From Spirochaetales bacterium (lineage in GTDB: Bacteria > Spirochaetota > Spirochaetia > SZUA-6 > JAFGRV01): a stretch of 34,461 nt of DNA. This document shows positions 14,956-22,550 of the stretch, one piece after another. Position 1 is the stretch's first letter, and each line of letters begins with the position of its first letter. Below the pieces are notes generated by a model that worked only from the letters and a program-made list of their open reading frames with translations, was not told the origin of the DNA and did no database searches. The DNA is taken from NCBI GenBank assembly GCA_016928415.1, contig JAFGKU010000156.1, forward strand, positions 1-34,461. Direction: 5' to 3'. The position numbers and the translations under genes are program-made.

Positions 14956-16452
14956 ATGAGTACCAAATTATCGGGCGATGATATAAAACGTGCCATCCGC
15001 AGTTCTGTTCCCCTCGTTATAAAATCACACACGCTTCCCCATGAAACCGAAACTTACATGGTTAAAATCCTGGAAAAATTCCTTGAGTTTCTGGGGCGAA
15101 AGGATATTTCCTCGGCCATATCCTATTGTATCCGCGAACTGGCCGTAAACGCAAAAAAAGCAAATACAAAAAGAGTATATTTTAAGGAGAAAAACCTGGA
15201 TATAACCAATCCCGGGGACTATACCGAAGGGATGAAGACATTCAAAAAGGAAACTCTTTCCAATATCAAGTTTTACCTGGAGAAACAAAAAGAGTACGGT
15301 TATTATATAAAAATTATATTTCACGCCAATTCAAAGCACTTTCGCATCTCGATTGCCAATAACGTGGAAATGACCAAGAAAGAGCAGATCCGTGTTTTTG
15401 ACCGTATTGCCCGTGCCCGTGCCTTTGATACCATAGCCGAGGCTTTTTCCGCCGTGCTGGATGATTCCGAGGGGGCGGGACTCGGCATTGTTGTCATGAT
15501 TCAAATGCTTAAGCAGATTGGTCTGGGAGAAGATATTTTCGAAATTGATGTAAGGAACGGGGAGACCGTTACCCGCATCACCATTCCCCTTGCCCAGGTG
15601 AATGTCAAGAAACTGGAGGCGCTTTCCACTGAAATTGTACGTGAAGTCAAGTCCCTGCCGCAATTCCCTGAAAACCTGATATACCTTCAGAAGCTTATCT
15701 CCGATCCGGAATCAAAAATCAATGAAATATCCAGGCAGGTAAGTTCCGACCCCTCTTTAACCGCTGAACTGCTGAAACTCGTCAATTCGCCCATTTATAT
15801 GGTTGCCAAGAAGGTAGAGAATATATCGGAAGCGATTAAACTGGTGGGCATGAAAGGCTTGAGAAACCTGCTGTACTCCTACGGGTCCCAGATGATCCTG
15901 GGCAAGAAGTACAAGGAAATGAAACAGTTGTGGAATCACTCCTACAAGGTTGCTGTCTACGCCTATAACATTGCGAAAAATTTCAGGAAAATGGATATCA
16001 TCGACGATGTTTTCGTGGGCGGAATCCTGCATGATCTGGGAAAAATAATTTTTTCATCCCTCCATCCGAATCTTTTAACCAAGATCCAGAAATTCGGCAC
16101 GGATAAGGGTATAGCAAGCGATATGCTTGAAAATATTGCCGGGGGTATGAATCACGCTGAAATCGGCGCCTTGATCGCGGAAAAATGGAATTTCCCGGAT
16201 CAGTTAGTCGCATCAATCAAATGGCATCATGAAGTGAATTTAGCTGACAAGAGATTCATGGACGTGGTTTACCCCGTATATTTTGCAAATTTCATTGTTA
16301 ACATGGAAAATGAAATTATTTCGTTTGACCAGGTTGATATTAATGTTTTAAGGTACTATAAAATAGTAACGGAAGAACAGCTTTTAAAGCTGGCGGAACT
16401 ATTAAGTAAAAAATATAATCAGGAAAGTCAGCACAGTACGAACGTAAAATAA
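14956..16452 (+). CDS. HATPase-like domain fused to an HDOD domain (signalling protein)
   Basis: The 498-residue cytosolic protein has two parts. Residues 40-215 look like a GHKL ATPase: an N-box-like ELAVNAKKAN (61-70) and a G-box-like SEGAGLGIVVMIQMLKQIG (171-189) that would bind ATP. No histidine phosphoacceptor domain is visible. Residues 230-440 are an HDOD domain, starting LPQFPENLIYLQKLISDP. Most HDOD domains have lost HD-phosphohydrolase residues, but here His328, His359-Asp360 (GGILHDLGK), His400 and His424/425 are retained. HDOD proteins are linked to signalling and motility regulation. The role here is unknown. A glutaredoxin gene follows after 18 bp and is probably co-transcribed. 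Confidence 0.82.
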   Translation: MSTKLSGDDIKRAIRSSVPLVIKSHTLPHETETYMVKILEKFLEFLGRKDISSAISYCIRELAVNAKKANTKRVYFKEKNLDITNPGDYTEGMKTFKKETLSNIKFYLEKQKEYGYYIKIIFHANSKHFRISIANNVEMTKKEQIRVFDRIARARAFDTIAEAFSAVLDDSEGAGLGIVVMIQMLKQIGLGEDIFEIDVRNGETVTRITIPLAQVNVKKLEALSTEIVREVKSLPQFPENLIYLQKLISDPESKINEISRQVSSDPSLTAELLKLVNSPIYMVAKKVENISEAIKLVGMKGLRNLLYSYGSQMILGKKYKEMKQLWNHSYKVAVYAYNIAKNFRKMDIIDDVFVGGILHDLGKIIFSSLHPNLLTKIQKFGTDKGIASDMLENIAGGMNHAEIGALIAEKWNFPDQLVASIKWHHEVNLADKRFMDVVYPVYFANFIVNMENEIISFDQVDINVLRYYKIVTEEQLLKLAELLSKKYNQESQHSTNVK

Positions 16453-16470
16453 TACCAGGGAGGCTCATGG

Positions 16471-16701
16471 ATGAGTGTTTATATTTATTCCACAACAACT
16501 TGCCCTTATTGCGATAAAGTAAAACAATATCTGAAGGAGAAGGGTGTGCCCTTTACTGATTACAATGTGGGTGAAAACAGGGAAAAGGCCGAGGAAATGG
16601 TCAGAAAATCAGGACAAATGGGTGTCCCTGTAGTGGATATCAATGGGAAAATTATTATAGGATTCAACAAGCCTGAAATAGACAAGGCATTGCAAAAATA
16701 A
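16471..16701 (+). CDS. Glutaredoxin-like thiol-disulfide oxidoreductase
   Basis: This 76-residue protein has a thioredoxin fold with a CPYC active site (Cys11, Cys14), the cis-proline motif GVPVVDI (Pro53) and a GF pair at 64-65. The length and the IIGFNKPEID ending resemble glutaredoxin/NrdH-like proteins that reduce disulfides in the cytoplasm. GGGAGG precedes the ATG at 16471; another ATG four bases earlier is out of frame. It is probably the second gene of an operon with the HATPase-HDOD gene, but no functional link is obvious. Confidence 0.9.
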   Translation: MSVYIYSTTTCPYCDKVKQYLKEKGVPFTDYNVGENREKAEEMVRKSGQMGVPVVDINGKIIIGFNKPEIDKALQK

Positions 16702-17025
16702 TCTGTCCCACATAAGAACCCAAAAACCGAAGAAGAGAAGAATATTTCTCGCAAAGATCGCAAAGCACGCAAAGACTGTTTCAAGTCTTATATAATATCT
16801 TTTTTGTCCATAACTTTTTATATGCTATCATTTAGATAATGATAAAAAAATTATATTCAAAAAAAATAAGGGCATAATATTTTTTTTCATTGACATATAT
16901 CCAGGTTTCGATAGTACAATCTTGGCGTTCTGCGAGAGACTTTTTCTTCATTATCACCTGCGGTAGATATACCCAATTTCAGAGTATCCGTCTACCCTAA
17001 TTCCGCCGGCAATGAATGGATTTTT
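16702..17025. other. Intergenic region with a CGCAAAG inverted-repeat element
   Basis: No gene is visible in 324 bases. The left part carries tandem CGCAAAG units and the right part (16921-16940) carries an approximate inverted counterpart. The roughly 140 bases between are AT-rich with poly-T and poly-A runs. Confidence 0.55.
16744..16940. repeat. CGCAAAG tandem-repeat element with inverted ends
   Basis: CGCAAAG occurs three times with a 9-base period, at 16750, 16759 and 16768, preceded by ATTTCT. About 150 bases to the right, CTTGGCGTTCTGCGAGAGA (16921-16939) is an imperfect reverse complement of the same phrase. The whole resembles the miniature intergenic elements with CTCGCAAAG ends seen in many environmental bacterial genomes. 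No transposase is present. Confidence 0.5.
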
Positions 17026-18357
17026 TTATCTGCTGGTCAGTTCCTTCATTTTTTCGTAGCCGTAATGGAGATACAGGTGATCGAGCAGGACCATGGCGGT
17101 GTAGCATTCGGCCACCGGCCAGATTCTGGCCACGATTGTCGGGTCGCGTCTTGTAATGGCACCGAGTTCCTTGTTTTCCAGCGTGTATTTATCAATTGTA
17201 TTTTGTTTTTTATCGATGGTAGGGGTCGGCTTTACCGCCAGACGTACAACAATGTTCTGTCCAGTTGCCAGACCTCCCGTAATACCGCCGGCATTGTTGG
17301 AATCGAATTTGACCACACCGTTTTCGGAATGGATCTTATCGTTGCATTGGTAGCCGGTCATATCCTTGACACCCATGCCGGCTCCCACTTCTACCGCTTT
17401 TACGGCGCCGATTCCCAGCATCCTGCCCAATTCGGCATCCAGCTTGTCGAAAACAGGTTCTCCCAGCCCTGCAGGGATGCCTGTAGCCACGACTTCCACT
17501 ATGCCGCCGCTTGAATCCCCTGTTACCGTTATTTTATTCACGGCCTGAACCATTTCCTCGGCAGCCTGGATATCCGGGCAGTTGAGGACGGGGTGAACAT
17601 CGTATTTCGAGATAATTTCATTCGCCTTGAACTCGGGTGTCTTTGCCCGTATGGCGTCGATTTCCTTTTCAATTTCGGCAAATACTCGCGCTTTTTCCAG
17701 GAAACGCATGTCAGGATGAATTCTTTTCTTCACGTATATTTCCTGGTAAAACGGGTCATAATCCGCCCTCATTTTTTTGAATGACTCATTCCTTTTACGG
17801 GCAACTTCATAATCCACTTCGCCGCAGGAAACCGAGGCGGCTTCCTTGATATAAGCGAAAATTTCGACGCCGCATTTTTTCAGTATCTTTTTGGCGATCG
17901 AACCCGCCGCTACCAGGGTATTCGTGTAACGGCCTGAGAAAAATCCCGCACCGATGGCATCGTCGGACGGACCGTATTTTGCAAAGGAAGCATAGGATGC
18001 GTGCCCGGGCCTTGGTGTACGGTTCGTATCCTGGTACTGCTTGATATGAATGAAATGCCTGTCCAGGTTGGGAATAAGGATGCAGATGGGGGTTCCGTTC
18101 GTGAGATTCTTGTTGAAGGCGTTTTCAACCGTATCGGCCGCATTTATACCGGAATAAATGATGGGCAGGTCGGGTTCTTTCCTGGGAGACGACAGTTCAT
18201 CCGCTCCCGGTTTCCTTAAAAGCAGGTCAGCGTATATTTCATTTTCAAAGATGGCCAAACCTGCCGGTGCTCCCTGGATTGTAGCCGATGAACCGTCCTG
18301 GTAAGAACCGCCGGCTACCGTAACCTGAAAAAATCTTCCTAAATGACAACCGATCAT
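17026..18357 (-). CDS. Divergent chorismate synthase-family protein (AroC-like)
   Basis: AroC makes chorismate from EPSP using reduced FMN. This 443-residue homologue retains RPGHA with His119 (116-120), VAAGSIAKKIL, GDSSGG, IPAGLGEPVFDKLDAELG, SNNAGGITGGLATGQ, VKPTPTIDKKQNTID and the C-terminal signature RRDPTIVARIWPVAE. Two of three AroC signatures are changed. The N-terminal GESHG reads GGSYQ (16-20), so the catalytic His is Tyr19, and GRSSARE reads GRYTNTL (142-148). A charged helical insertion of roughly 60-80 residues near 178-250 makes it longer than the usual 360-390. It may be a chorismate synthase with altered chemistry or a paralogue with another FMN-linked role. AAAGGAG precedes the ATG. 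No shikimate gene is adjacent. Confidence 0.8.
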   Translation of the reverse strand: MIGCHLGRFFQVTVAGGSYQDGSSATIQGAPAGLAIFENEIYADLLLRKPGADELSSPRKEPDLPIIYSGINAADTVENAFNKNLTNGTPICILIPNLDRHFIHIKQYQDTNRTPRPGHASYASFAKYGPSDDAIGAGFFSGRYTNTLVAAGSIAKKILKKCGVEIFAYIKEAASVSCGEVDYEVARKRNESFKKMRADYDPFYQEIYVKKRIHPDMRFLEKARVFAEIEKEIDAIRAKTPEFKANEIISKYDVHPVLNCPDIQAAEEMVQAVNKITVTGDSSGGIVEVVATGIPAGLGEPVFDKLDAELGRMLGIGAVKAVEVGAGMGVKDMTGYQCNDKIHSENGVVKFDSNNAGGITGGLATGQNIVVRLAVKPTPTIDKKQNTIDKYTLENKELGAITRRDPTIVARIWPVAECYTAMVLLDHLYLHYGYEKMKELTSR

Positions 18358-18733
18358 AAAAACTCCTTTAATAAAACTATTGTATGGTTATATCCTGAGT
18401 TAAACAATGTGAGCTTCACAAATAACCTGTTGTTGATCGCGGTAAACTCTAATAATACTTAAAAGATCAATTATAAGGCACCTCTAAAAACCACCTTTTA
18501 TGGCGGCTTTCCGAATCAAAACCTCTAAAAAACCGGGGTTTTTAGAGGTTGCCCGGAGCAAATATATAGTTCTTGGGTTCCCTATATTTATTGGAAAGTC
18601 TTCCAATAATGCAATTTTGAGATATTAACAATAACATAATCTGATTTTTCGTTCAATAGCCGGGACTCATTAATTGAATAAATATTATTAAATTTATAAT
18701 ATTTAGAGGATCAGGATGTGAAGCAACGATTTT
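18358..18733. other. Intergenic region hisA / aroC-like with hairpin repeat
   Basis: These 376 bases hold no gene. Their main content is the CTCTAAAAACC repeat element at 18477-18555. The remainder is AT-rich without a convincing promoter pair. Confidence 0.55.
18477..18555. repeat. Dispersed CTCTAAAAACC hairpin repeat, largest copy
   Basis: ACCTCTAAAAACC-type sequence occurs as a direct repeat at 18480-18492 and 18521-18534, and inverted at 18537-18549. The last two can form a 13-bp hairpin with one bulge. On the minus strand the hairpin is followed by TTTTG, so it might terminate hisA transcripts. The end GGGCAACCTCTAAAAA (minus strand) recurs at 27370-27385. Confidence 0.65.
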
Positions 18734-19483
18734 TTACCATACTCCCGCGTCAATTTTCGAAACCTGGTACTCTGAGATGAGTTCACCTATATCCACGCGG
18801 TTTTCATAGATCGCTTTTCCTACGATGGTTCCTATGACATTTCCCGCCTTGTTTTTTGCTATATTTTCAATGTCATCACGGCTCCCGATGCCGCCGGATA
18901 TAATGACGGGGAGACCGGCGGTATCCGCCATAATATTGGTTCTCAGGATATCCGGCCCGGAAAAGGTTCCATCCTTGGAAATGTTCGTGTAGATAATTCC
19001 GGATAATCCCATGGGTTTCATTTTCAAGGCAAGGTCGGTATCCTTGATCCCCGTGCCGGATTCCCACCCGGAAACCTTTACCTGTCCATTGAAAGCATCT
19101 ATTCCGGCTGAAAAAACATGGCCGTACTGTTTAATCCAGTTTTTCACCCGTTCGGGTTCCTTTATCAGGATTGTGCCTAAAATAAGTCTGTCGATTCCGA
19201 TTTCCAGCAATTCTTCAACATCTTTTTCCGTGCGGATACCCCCGCCTGTTTCGATATGACAGTTTACATTGTTTCTGATTTCCCTGATTGTCTTTCGATT
19301 GTTTTTTCCCTGTCCCCTGGCGCCGTCCAGGTCAACGAGATGAATCCAGAGAGCCCTCGCCTCTGCATACGATTGGGCTACTTTAACCGGGTTCAGGGAA
19401 TATTGCGTGGCTTTTTCATATTTCCCCTGGAAAAGCCGGACACAGTGCCCGTCTAATAGGTCTATTGCCGGGATTATGAGCAT
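18734..19483 (-). CDS. hisA: Phosphoribosylformimino-AICAR-phosphate isomerase HisA
   Basis: HisA catalyses the Amadori rearrangement of ProFAR to PRFAR, the fourth histidine-biosynthesis step. The 249-residue TIM barrel has the catalytic pair Asp8 (PAIDLLDGHCVRL) and Asp129 (SAGIDAFNGQVKVSGW). It also has both phosphate-binding glycine loops, ETGGGIRT and IISGGIGSRDD. The downstream NIAKNKAGNVIGTIVGKAIYE is a typical C-terminus. Length is normal. The ATG has no Shine-Dalgarno and lies 26 bp after the stop of the small gene at 19510. No other his gene is in the window, so the pathway genes are scattered. Confidence 0.95.
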   Translation of the reverse strand: MLIIPAIDLLDGHCVRLFQGKYEKATQYSLNPVKVAQSYAEARALWIHLVDLDGARGQGKNNRKTIREIRNNVNCHIETGGGIRTEKDVEELLEIGIDRLILGTILIKEPERVKNWIKQYGHVFSAGIDAFNGQVKVSGWESGTGIKDTDLALKMKPMGLSGIIYTNISKDGTFSGPDILRTNIMADTAGLPVIISGGIGSRDDIENIAKNKAGNVIGTIVGKAIYENRVDIGELISEYQVSKIDAGVW

Positions 19484-19509
19484 ATGATTTTAATTATTAT
19501 TGATCAGAG

Positions 19510-19743
19510 TCATTTGAGATCTGAAAATTCCGATTTATGTGACCGGACAATAGCTTCATACATTTGTCCATATTCAAGGTATTTATAAATTTCTTTCAGG
19601 GTATCCTGGTCCGTTGTAAACCCCTCTTTAATTGCCTTTTCAGTATCAACGAGTTTATCTTCATTGTTGTCCTCACAAAATTTAAGGACTTTTACCGGAT
19701 CATCTTCTCTCATTTCAATAAGTATCTTTAAATGAATTGCCAT
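19510..19743 (-). CDS. Small acidic/basic protein of unknown function
   Basis: This 77-residue soluble protein (MAIHLKILIEMREDDPVKVLKFCEDNN...) is rich in Lys, Glu and Asp and probably helical, with no signal peptide or recognised motif. The ATG at 19743 is preceded by the strong site GAAGGAGG, which makes it preferable to an in-frame start six codons earlier. It lies 26 bp upstream of hisA and may be co-transcribed with it. The DTLKEIYKYLEYGQMYEAIVRS end could form a helical hairpin. Coding is supported by the ribosome-binding site, not by homology. Confidence 0.6.
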   Translation of the reverse strand: MAIHLKILIEMREDDPVKVLKFCEDNNEDKLVDTEKAIKEGFTTDQDTLKEIYKYLEYGQMYEAIVRSHKSEFSDLK

Positions 19744-19880
19744 ATTTTTATCCTCCTTCAATCAGACTGTCATAAAGACGCCTTAAGAATCCCCTACGTA
19801 TCTGCCTTCAATTATAATCGCATAGATGAAAGGCACTTGTCAATACCTCCCTGTTGTGTGTGAACTGTTTTCAGAACAGG

Positions 19881-20630
19881 CTAGAATTTAATCCGGATTC
19901 CACCCTCAAAATGGGTCATTTCAACCGTATATTTCCATGGTTTCATATCAGCGTAGATTATTAAATTGTCGGTAAACGCAAACTCGACATTCGGACCGAG
20001 AACGCCGATATCCAGCATCAAGCCGTACGGCAAAATGGCGCCCATTTCGGCGAATCCTCCTAAAGAGATTGTGAATCCTCCAATACTGAAACCCAGCAGC
20101 AGATTAACGCTCACTCCCACGTGCACAATTCCGAGTCCGCCTCCCATTTGTAATAAATTCTGAGAATCACCGGAGGTGTACGAGTTAACCAGGGGCTGGG
20201 TGAAGGAAAGCATGTTCCCGTAAAACGATATGCCCGCCTTGAACAGGAAATCGTCCTCCGCCTCATTGAAAAACCAGATTCCCGACGTAGTTTCAATGTA
20301 CAGGCAGTCATTTTCGTTTCCCATGTACGGCGAGAGACGGACATCCACGTAGGAATTTCCCATTTCAAGCCCGAGCCGGAACCCGTAAAGACTTGTGGTT
20401 TTGGGACGGATGTATTCACTATAGCCTTCGACATCGTCGTCCACGGACTGGTCCAGGAGCATACCGATCGTTTCAAACGAGATCATACCCATTCCGACCG
20501 TAATAATCAGGCCTTCCGGGTCGGAGATAAGACTTCCAATAACCTCGTAAAATTCGGTTGCCCCGGCCAGAGGTGACAGAGTTATGATCAGTAATACTAT
20601 CAGCAATATTCTTCTCAACGTTCCCTTCAT
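19881..20630 (-). CDS. Exported, probably outer-membrane beta-barrel protein, unknown family
   Basis: This 249-residue protein starts with a signal peptide (MKGTLRR, hydrophobic stretch, probable cleavage after LAGA). The mature region has alternating short strands with Gly and aromatic residues, for example LYGFRLGLEMGNSYVDVRLSPYMG, and ends in phenylalanine (GGIRIKF), as many outer-membrane barrels do. I chose the ATG at 20630, which overlaps the upstream gene's end and suggests translational coupling; a TTG four codons earlier is the alternative. It is the last gene of a three-gene exported-protein operon. The function is unknown. Confidence 0.7.
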   Translation of the reverse strand: MKGTLRRILLIVLLIITLSPLAGATEFYEVIGSLISDPEGLIITVGMGMISFETIGMLLDQSVDDDVEGYSEYIRPKTTSLYGFRLGLEMGNSYVDVRLSPYMGNENDCLYIETTSGIWFFNEAEDDFLFKAGISFYGNMLSFTQPLVNSYTSGDSQNLLQMGGGLGIVHVGVSVNLLLGFSIGGFTISLGGFAEMGAILPYGLMLDIGVLGPNVEFAFTDNLIIYADMKPWKYTVEMTHFEGGIRIKF

Positions 20631-20632
20631 TG

Positions 20633-22024
20633 TCAATCCCAAAAGTCCGACTCCAATATACTGTTGAGCATGAAATTCTCGTCCGCTAGAGATTGTTCCA
20701 TGCCTATTTCCAGGCCGACAAAAAGCATGAGATTTTCCTGCATAAAATTCAGGTCATTCATCGTTTCATCGGAGTTGTACCCTATGCCGCATGTAAGCCT
20801 GGCAAGTTTCCCGAAAACAAGACCTATATCCGCATAGTAACCGAACTTATAAACATCATTCTGTTGAAATGCCGTACCGTATCCCCTTAAAGCGATGTCT
20901 ATCGAAAAATCTTCCTCTTCGACTACCGGGATGGTAATATCCAGGCCCAGTTTGGCGTAATTCAAAGGGGTCCAGGGCTGTACACCGAAATCCCACCTGT
21001 AAAAGCAGGCGAAGTTCGGCGTCAGATAAAAATGGTTGTCAATACGCATTTCATAGTACTTGAGAAATTCCAGGTAGGAGAGGTTGGCATTGAAAAGTAA
21101 TGGCGATATGGCCCCCAGCAGGTCTTTCTCCAGGAAAAAATCAAAAAAGTTTTTAAAGGAAAATCCCACCCCGAACATATCCAGTAAACCGTTTTCCGCC
21201 AGATTGAGAAGGGTTTCTATTGTAAGGCAATTGAAGAGATTGTTGTAAAGAAAAATTTTGGCCCTTGTCTCAAACAGGACACTGCCGTCCTCGGCATAAA
21301 CGAGGATACCGCCCTGCGTCGAGAAATCCTTGTCCGCGCCTATGAAATCCTGAAATCCTTCCAGGTGGGGAAAATGGATGAAGGAGAATCCCGCGAATAC
21401 GGAAAACAATTCCAGGACCTTGAAACAGAGACCGCTGTAGGTTCTCCCCAGAATAGTTGCCTCGGGCTGGGCGAAGTAATTGATATCGAAACGCTTGAAG
21501 TCCAGATAAAGCAGGTCGGTTGTGAACAGGACATTGATTCTGAATATGCTTGAAAACGGGACTTTCTCCCTGGACTGTTCTTTTAACGCTTCAAAGGATC
21601 CTATAAGTATGGCGATGGGAATGGCCGCAATTTGCCCTTCGGCATCCGCCAGAATATCTATAAGGATGGCGGGCGGCAGCCAGATGGCGGAGGCGAAGAT
21701 AGGTCCCCAGAACATGCCCTGAAAGGTGATGTGGCTGATGTTTGCCTGGTATACCTCACCCGAGTCCATCATGAAATAGGACGGATCAAAACAGTACTGG
21801 TAATCCAGGCGGAGCGCGAATATATCCTTTTCCAGGGTTTCCTCGAACAGCCTCATCGAATTCCTCGGGTCGCCTATCCAGTTTTTAAGCTCATAAAAGG
21901 TAATGGGATATTTGGGGTTTTTTCCGTAGTTGTACTGGGCCCATGCCGTTCCGCCAAACCAGACGAAGATGACCGTGATGAGAAGGATTAAGGCTGCTTT
22001 ACCATTCTGCCTGGAATATTCCAT
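20633..22024 (-). CDS. Exported protein of unknown function, barrel-like C-terminus
   Basis: This 463-residue protein has a clear signal peptide (hydrophobic residues 10-25, cleavage after TAWA). The mature protein is rich in Phe, Tyr and Leu. A hydrophobic segment near 105-145 (GPIFASAIWLPPAILIDILADAEG region) may be membrane-associated. The second half has many alternating aromatic strands, consistent with an outer-membrane barrel. I recognise no family. Its start overlaps the last 26 bp of the upstream lipoprotein gene and its stop lies two bases from the next gene's ATG, so the three genes should be translated together. Confidence 0.75.
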   Translation of the reverse strand: MEYSRQNGKAALILLITVIFVWFGGTAWAQYNYGKNPKYPITFYELKNWIGDPRNSMRLFEETLEKDIFALRLDYQYCFDPSYFMMDSGEVYQANISHITFQGMFWGPIFASAIWLPPAILIDILADAEGQIAAIPIAILIGSFEALKEQSREKVPFSSIFRINVLFTTDLLYLDFKRFDINYFAQPEATILGRTYSGLCFKVLELFSVFAGFSFIHFPHLEGFQDFIGADKDFSTQGGILVYAEDGSVLFETRAKIFLYNNLFNCLTIETLLNLAENGLLDMFGVGFSFKNFFDFFLEKDLLGAISPLLFNANLSYLEFLKYYEMRIDNHFYLTPNFACFYRWDFGVQPWTPLNYAKLGLDITIPVVEEEDFSIDIALRGYGTAFQQNDVYKFGYYADIGLVFGKLARLTCGIGYNSDETMNDLNFMQENLMLFVGLEIGMEQSLADENFMLNSILESDFWD

Positions 22025-22475
22025 TGTTTCCGCTATCCTTAATGTTTAATAACAGGCCGCCCGAAAAGGTGTAGGTGAATGACGGTGTGATTGTGGCGGT
22101 GTAGTACCCGCTTCCTCCTGATGTTGTGGGTGTATAATTATTGGGAATGGCTCCAAGGGGGGCGGTGTAAGAGACATTTACCGTTCCCGGGGAACCGGAA
22201 GTTGTATAAAATTCAACAACAATCTGGTCAATTGGAAGACCATCGATGGACCGGGTATTGGTTCCGTCAATGTACGTCTTGCTTGAGTGATAGTAGTTGT
22301 AATCATGAAACAGATAAGATGTACCGTATCCGGTAACATTAATCCTGATGCTTTTTACGCAGATTCCGTTGAAATCCGGATTGTCCTCCGGTCTTAAATC
22401 CCGCTCGAACCAATCCTCACAGGATATGAAAACAAGAATGATTGCCAGCCCAAAAATCACTTTCACAATTTTCAT
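21999..22475 (-). CDS. Small lipoprotein of unknown function
   Basis: This 158-residue protein starts MKIVKVIFGLAIILVFISC, a lipoprotein signal with lipidated Cys19. The mature part contains a Gly/Ser/Thr/Tyr-rich beta-type region (PTTSGGSGYYTATITPSFTY) and no recognised domain. The frame is open 14 codons further upstream, but those bases contain the promoter boxes, so the ATG at 22475 that begins the signal peptide is preferred. It is the first gene of an operon with two other exported proteins and overlaps the second by 26 bp. It may be an assembly or accessory lipoprotein for the downstream barrels. Confidence 0.75.
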   Translation of the reverse strand: MKIVKVIFGLAIILVFISCEDWFERDLRPEDNPDFNGICVKSIRINVTGYGTSYLFHDYNYYHSSKTYIDGTNTRSIDGLPIDQIVVEFYTTSGSPGTVNVSYTAPLGAIPNNYTPTTSGGSGYYTATITPSFTYTFSGGLLLNIKDSGNNGIFQAEW

Positions 22476-22488
22476 AATCCATTGTTTA

Positions 22489-22517
22489 AGTATTGGTGAT
22501 TGAAGTACGCCTGTCAA
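22489..22517 (-). promoter_or_regulatory. Promoter of the exported-protein operon
   Basis: A perfect TTGACA (22517-22512) and AATACT (22494-22489) on the minus strand are 17 bases apart. The predicted transcript starts about 7 bases before the ATG at 22475, which lacks a Shine-Dalgarno. Confidence 0.6.
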
Positions 22518-22550
22518 TAAAAAAAATTTGATTTTTTTGATGATTTCATT

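Noticed and set aside
16750-16776. CRISPR array
   Set aside because: The three CGCAAAG units are only 7 bases with 2-base gaps, without spacers or cas genes.
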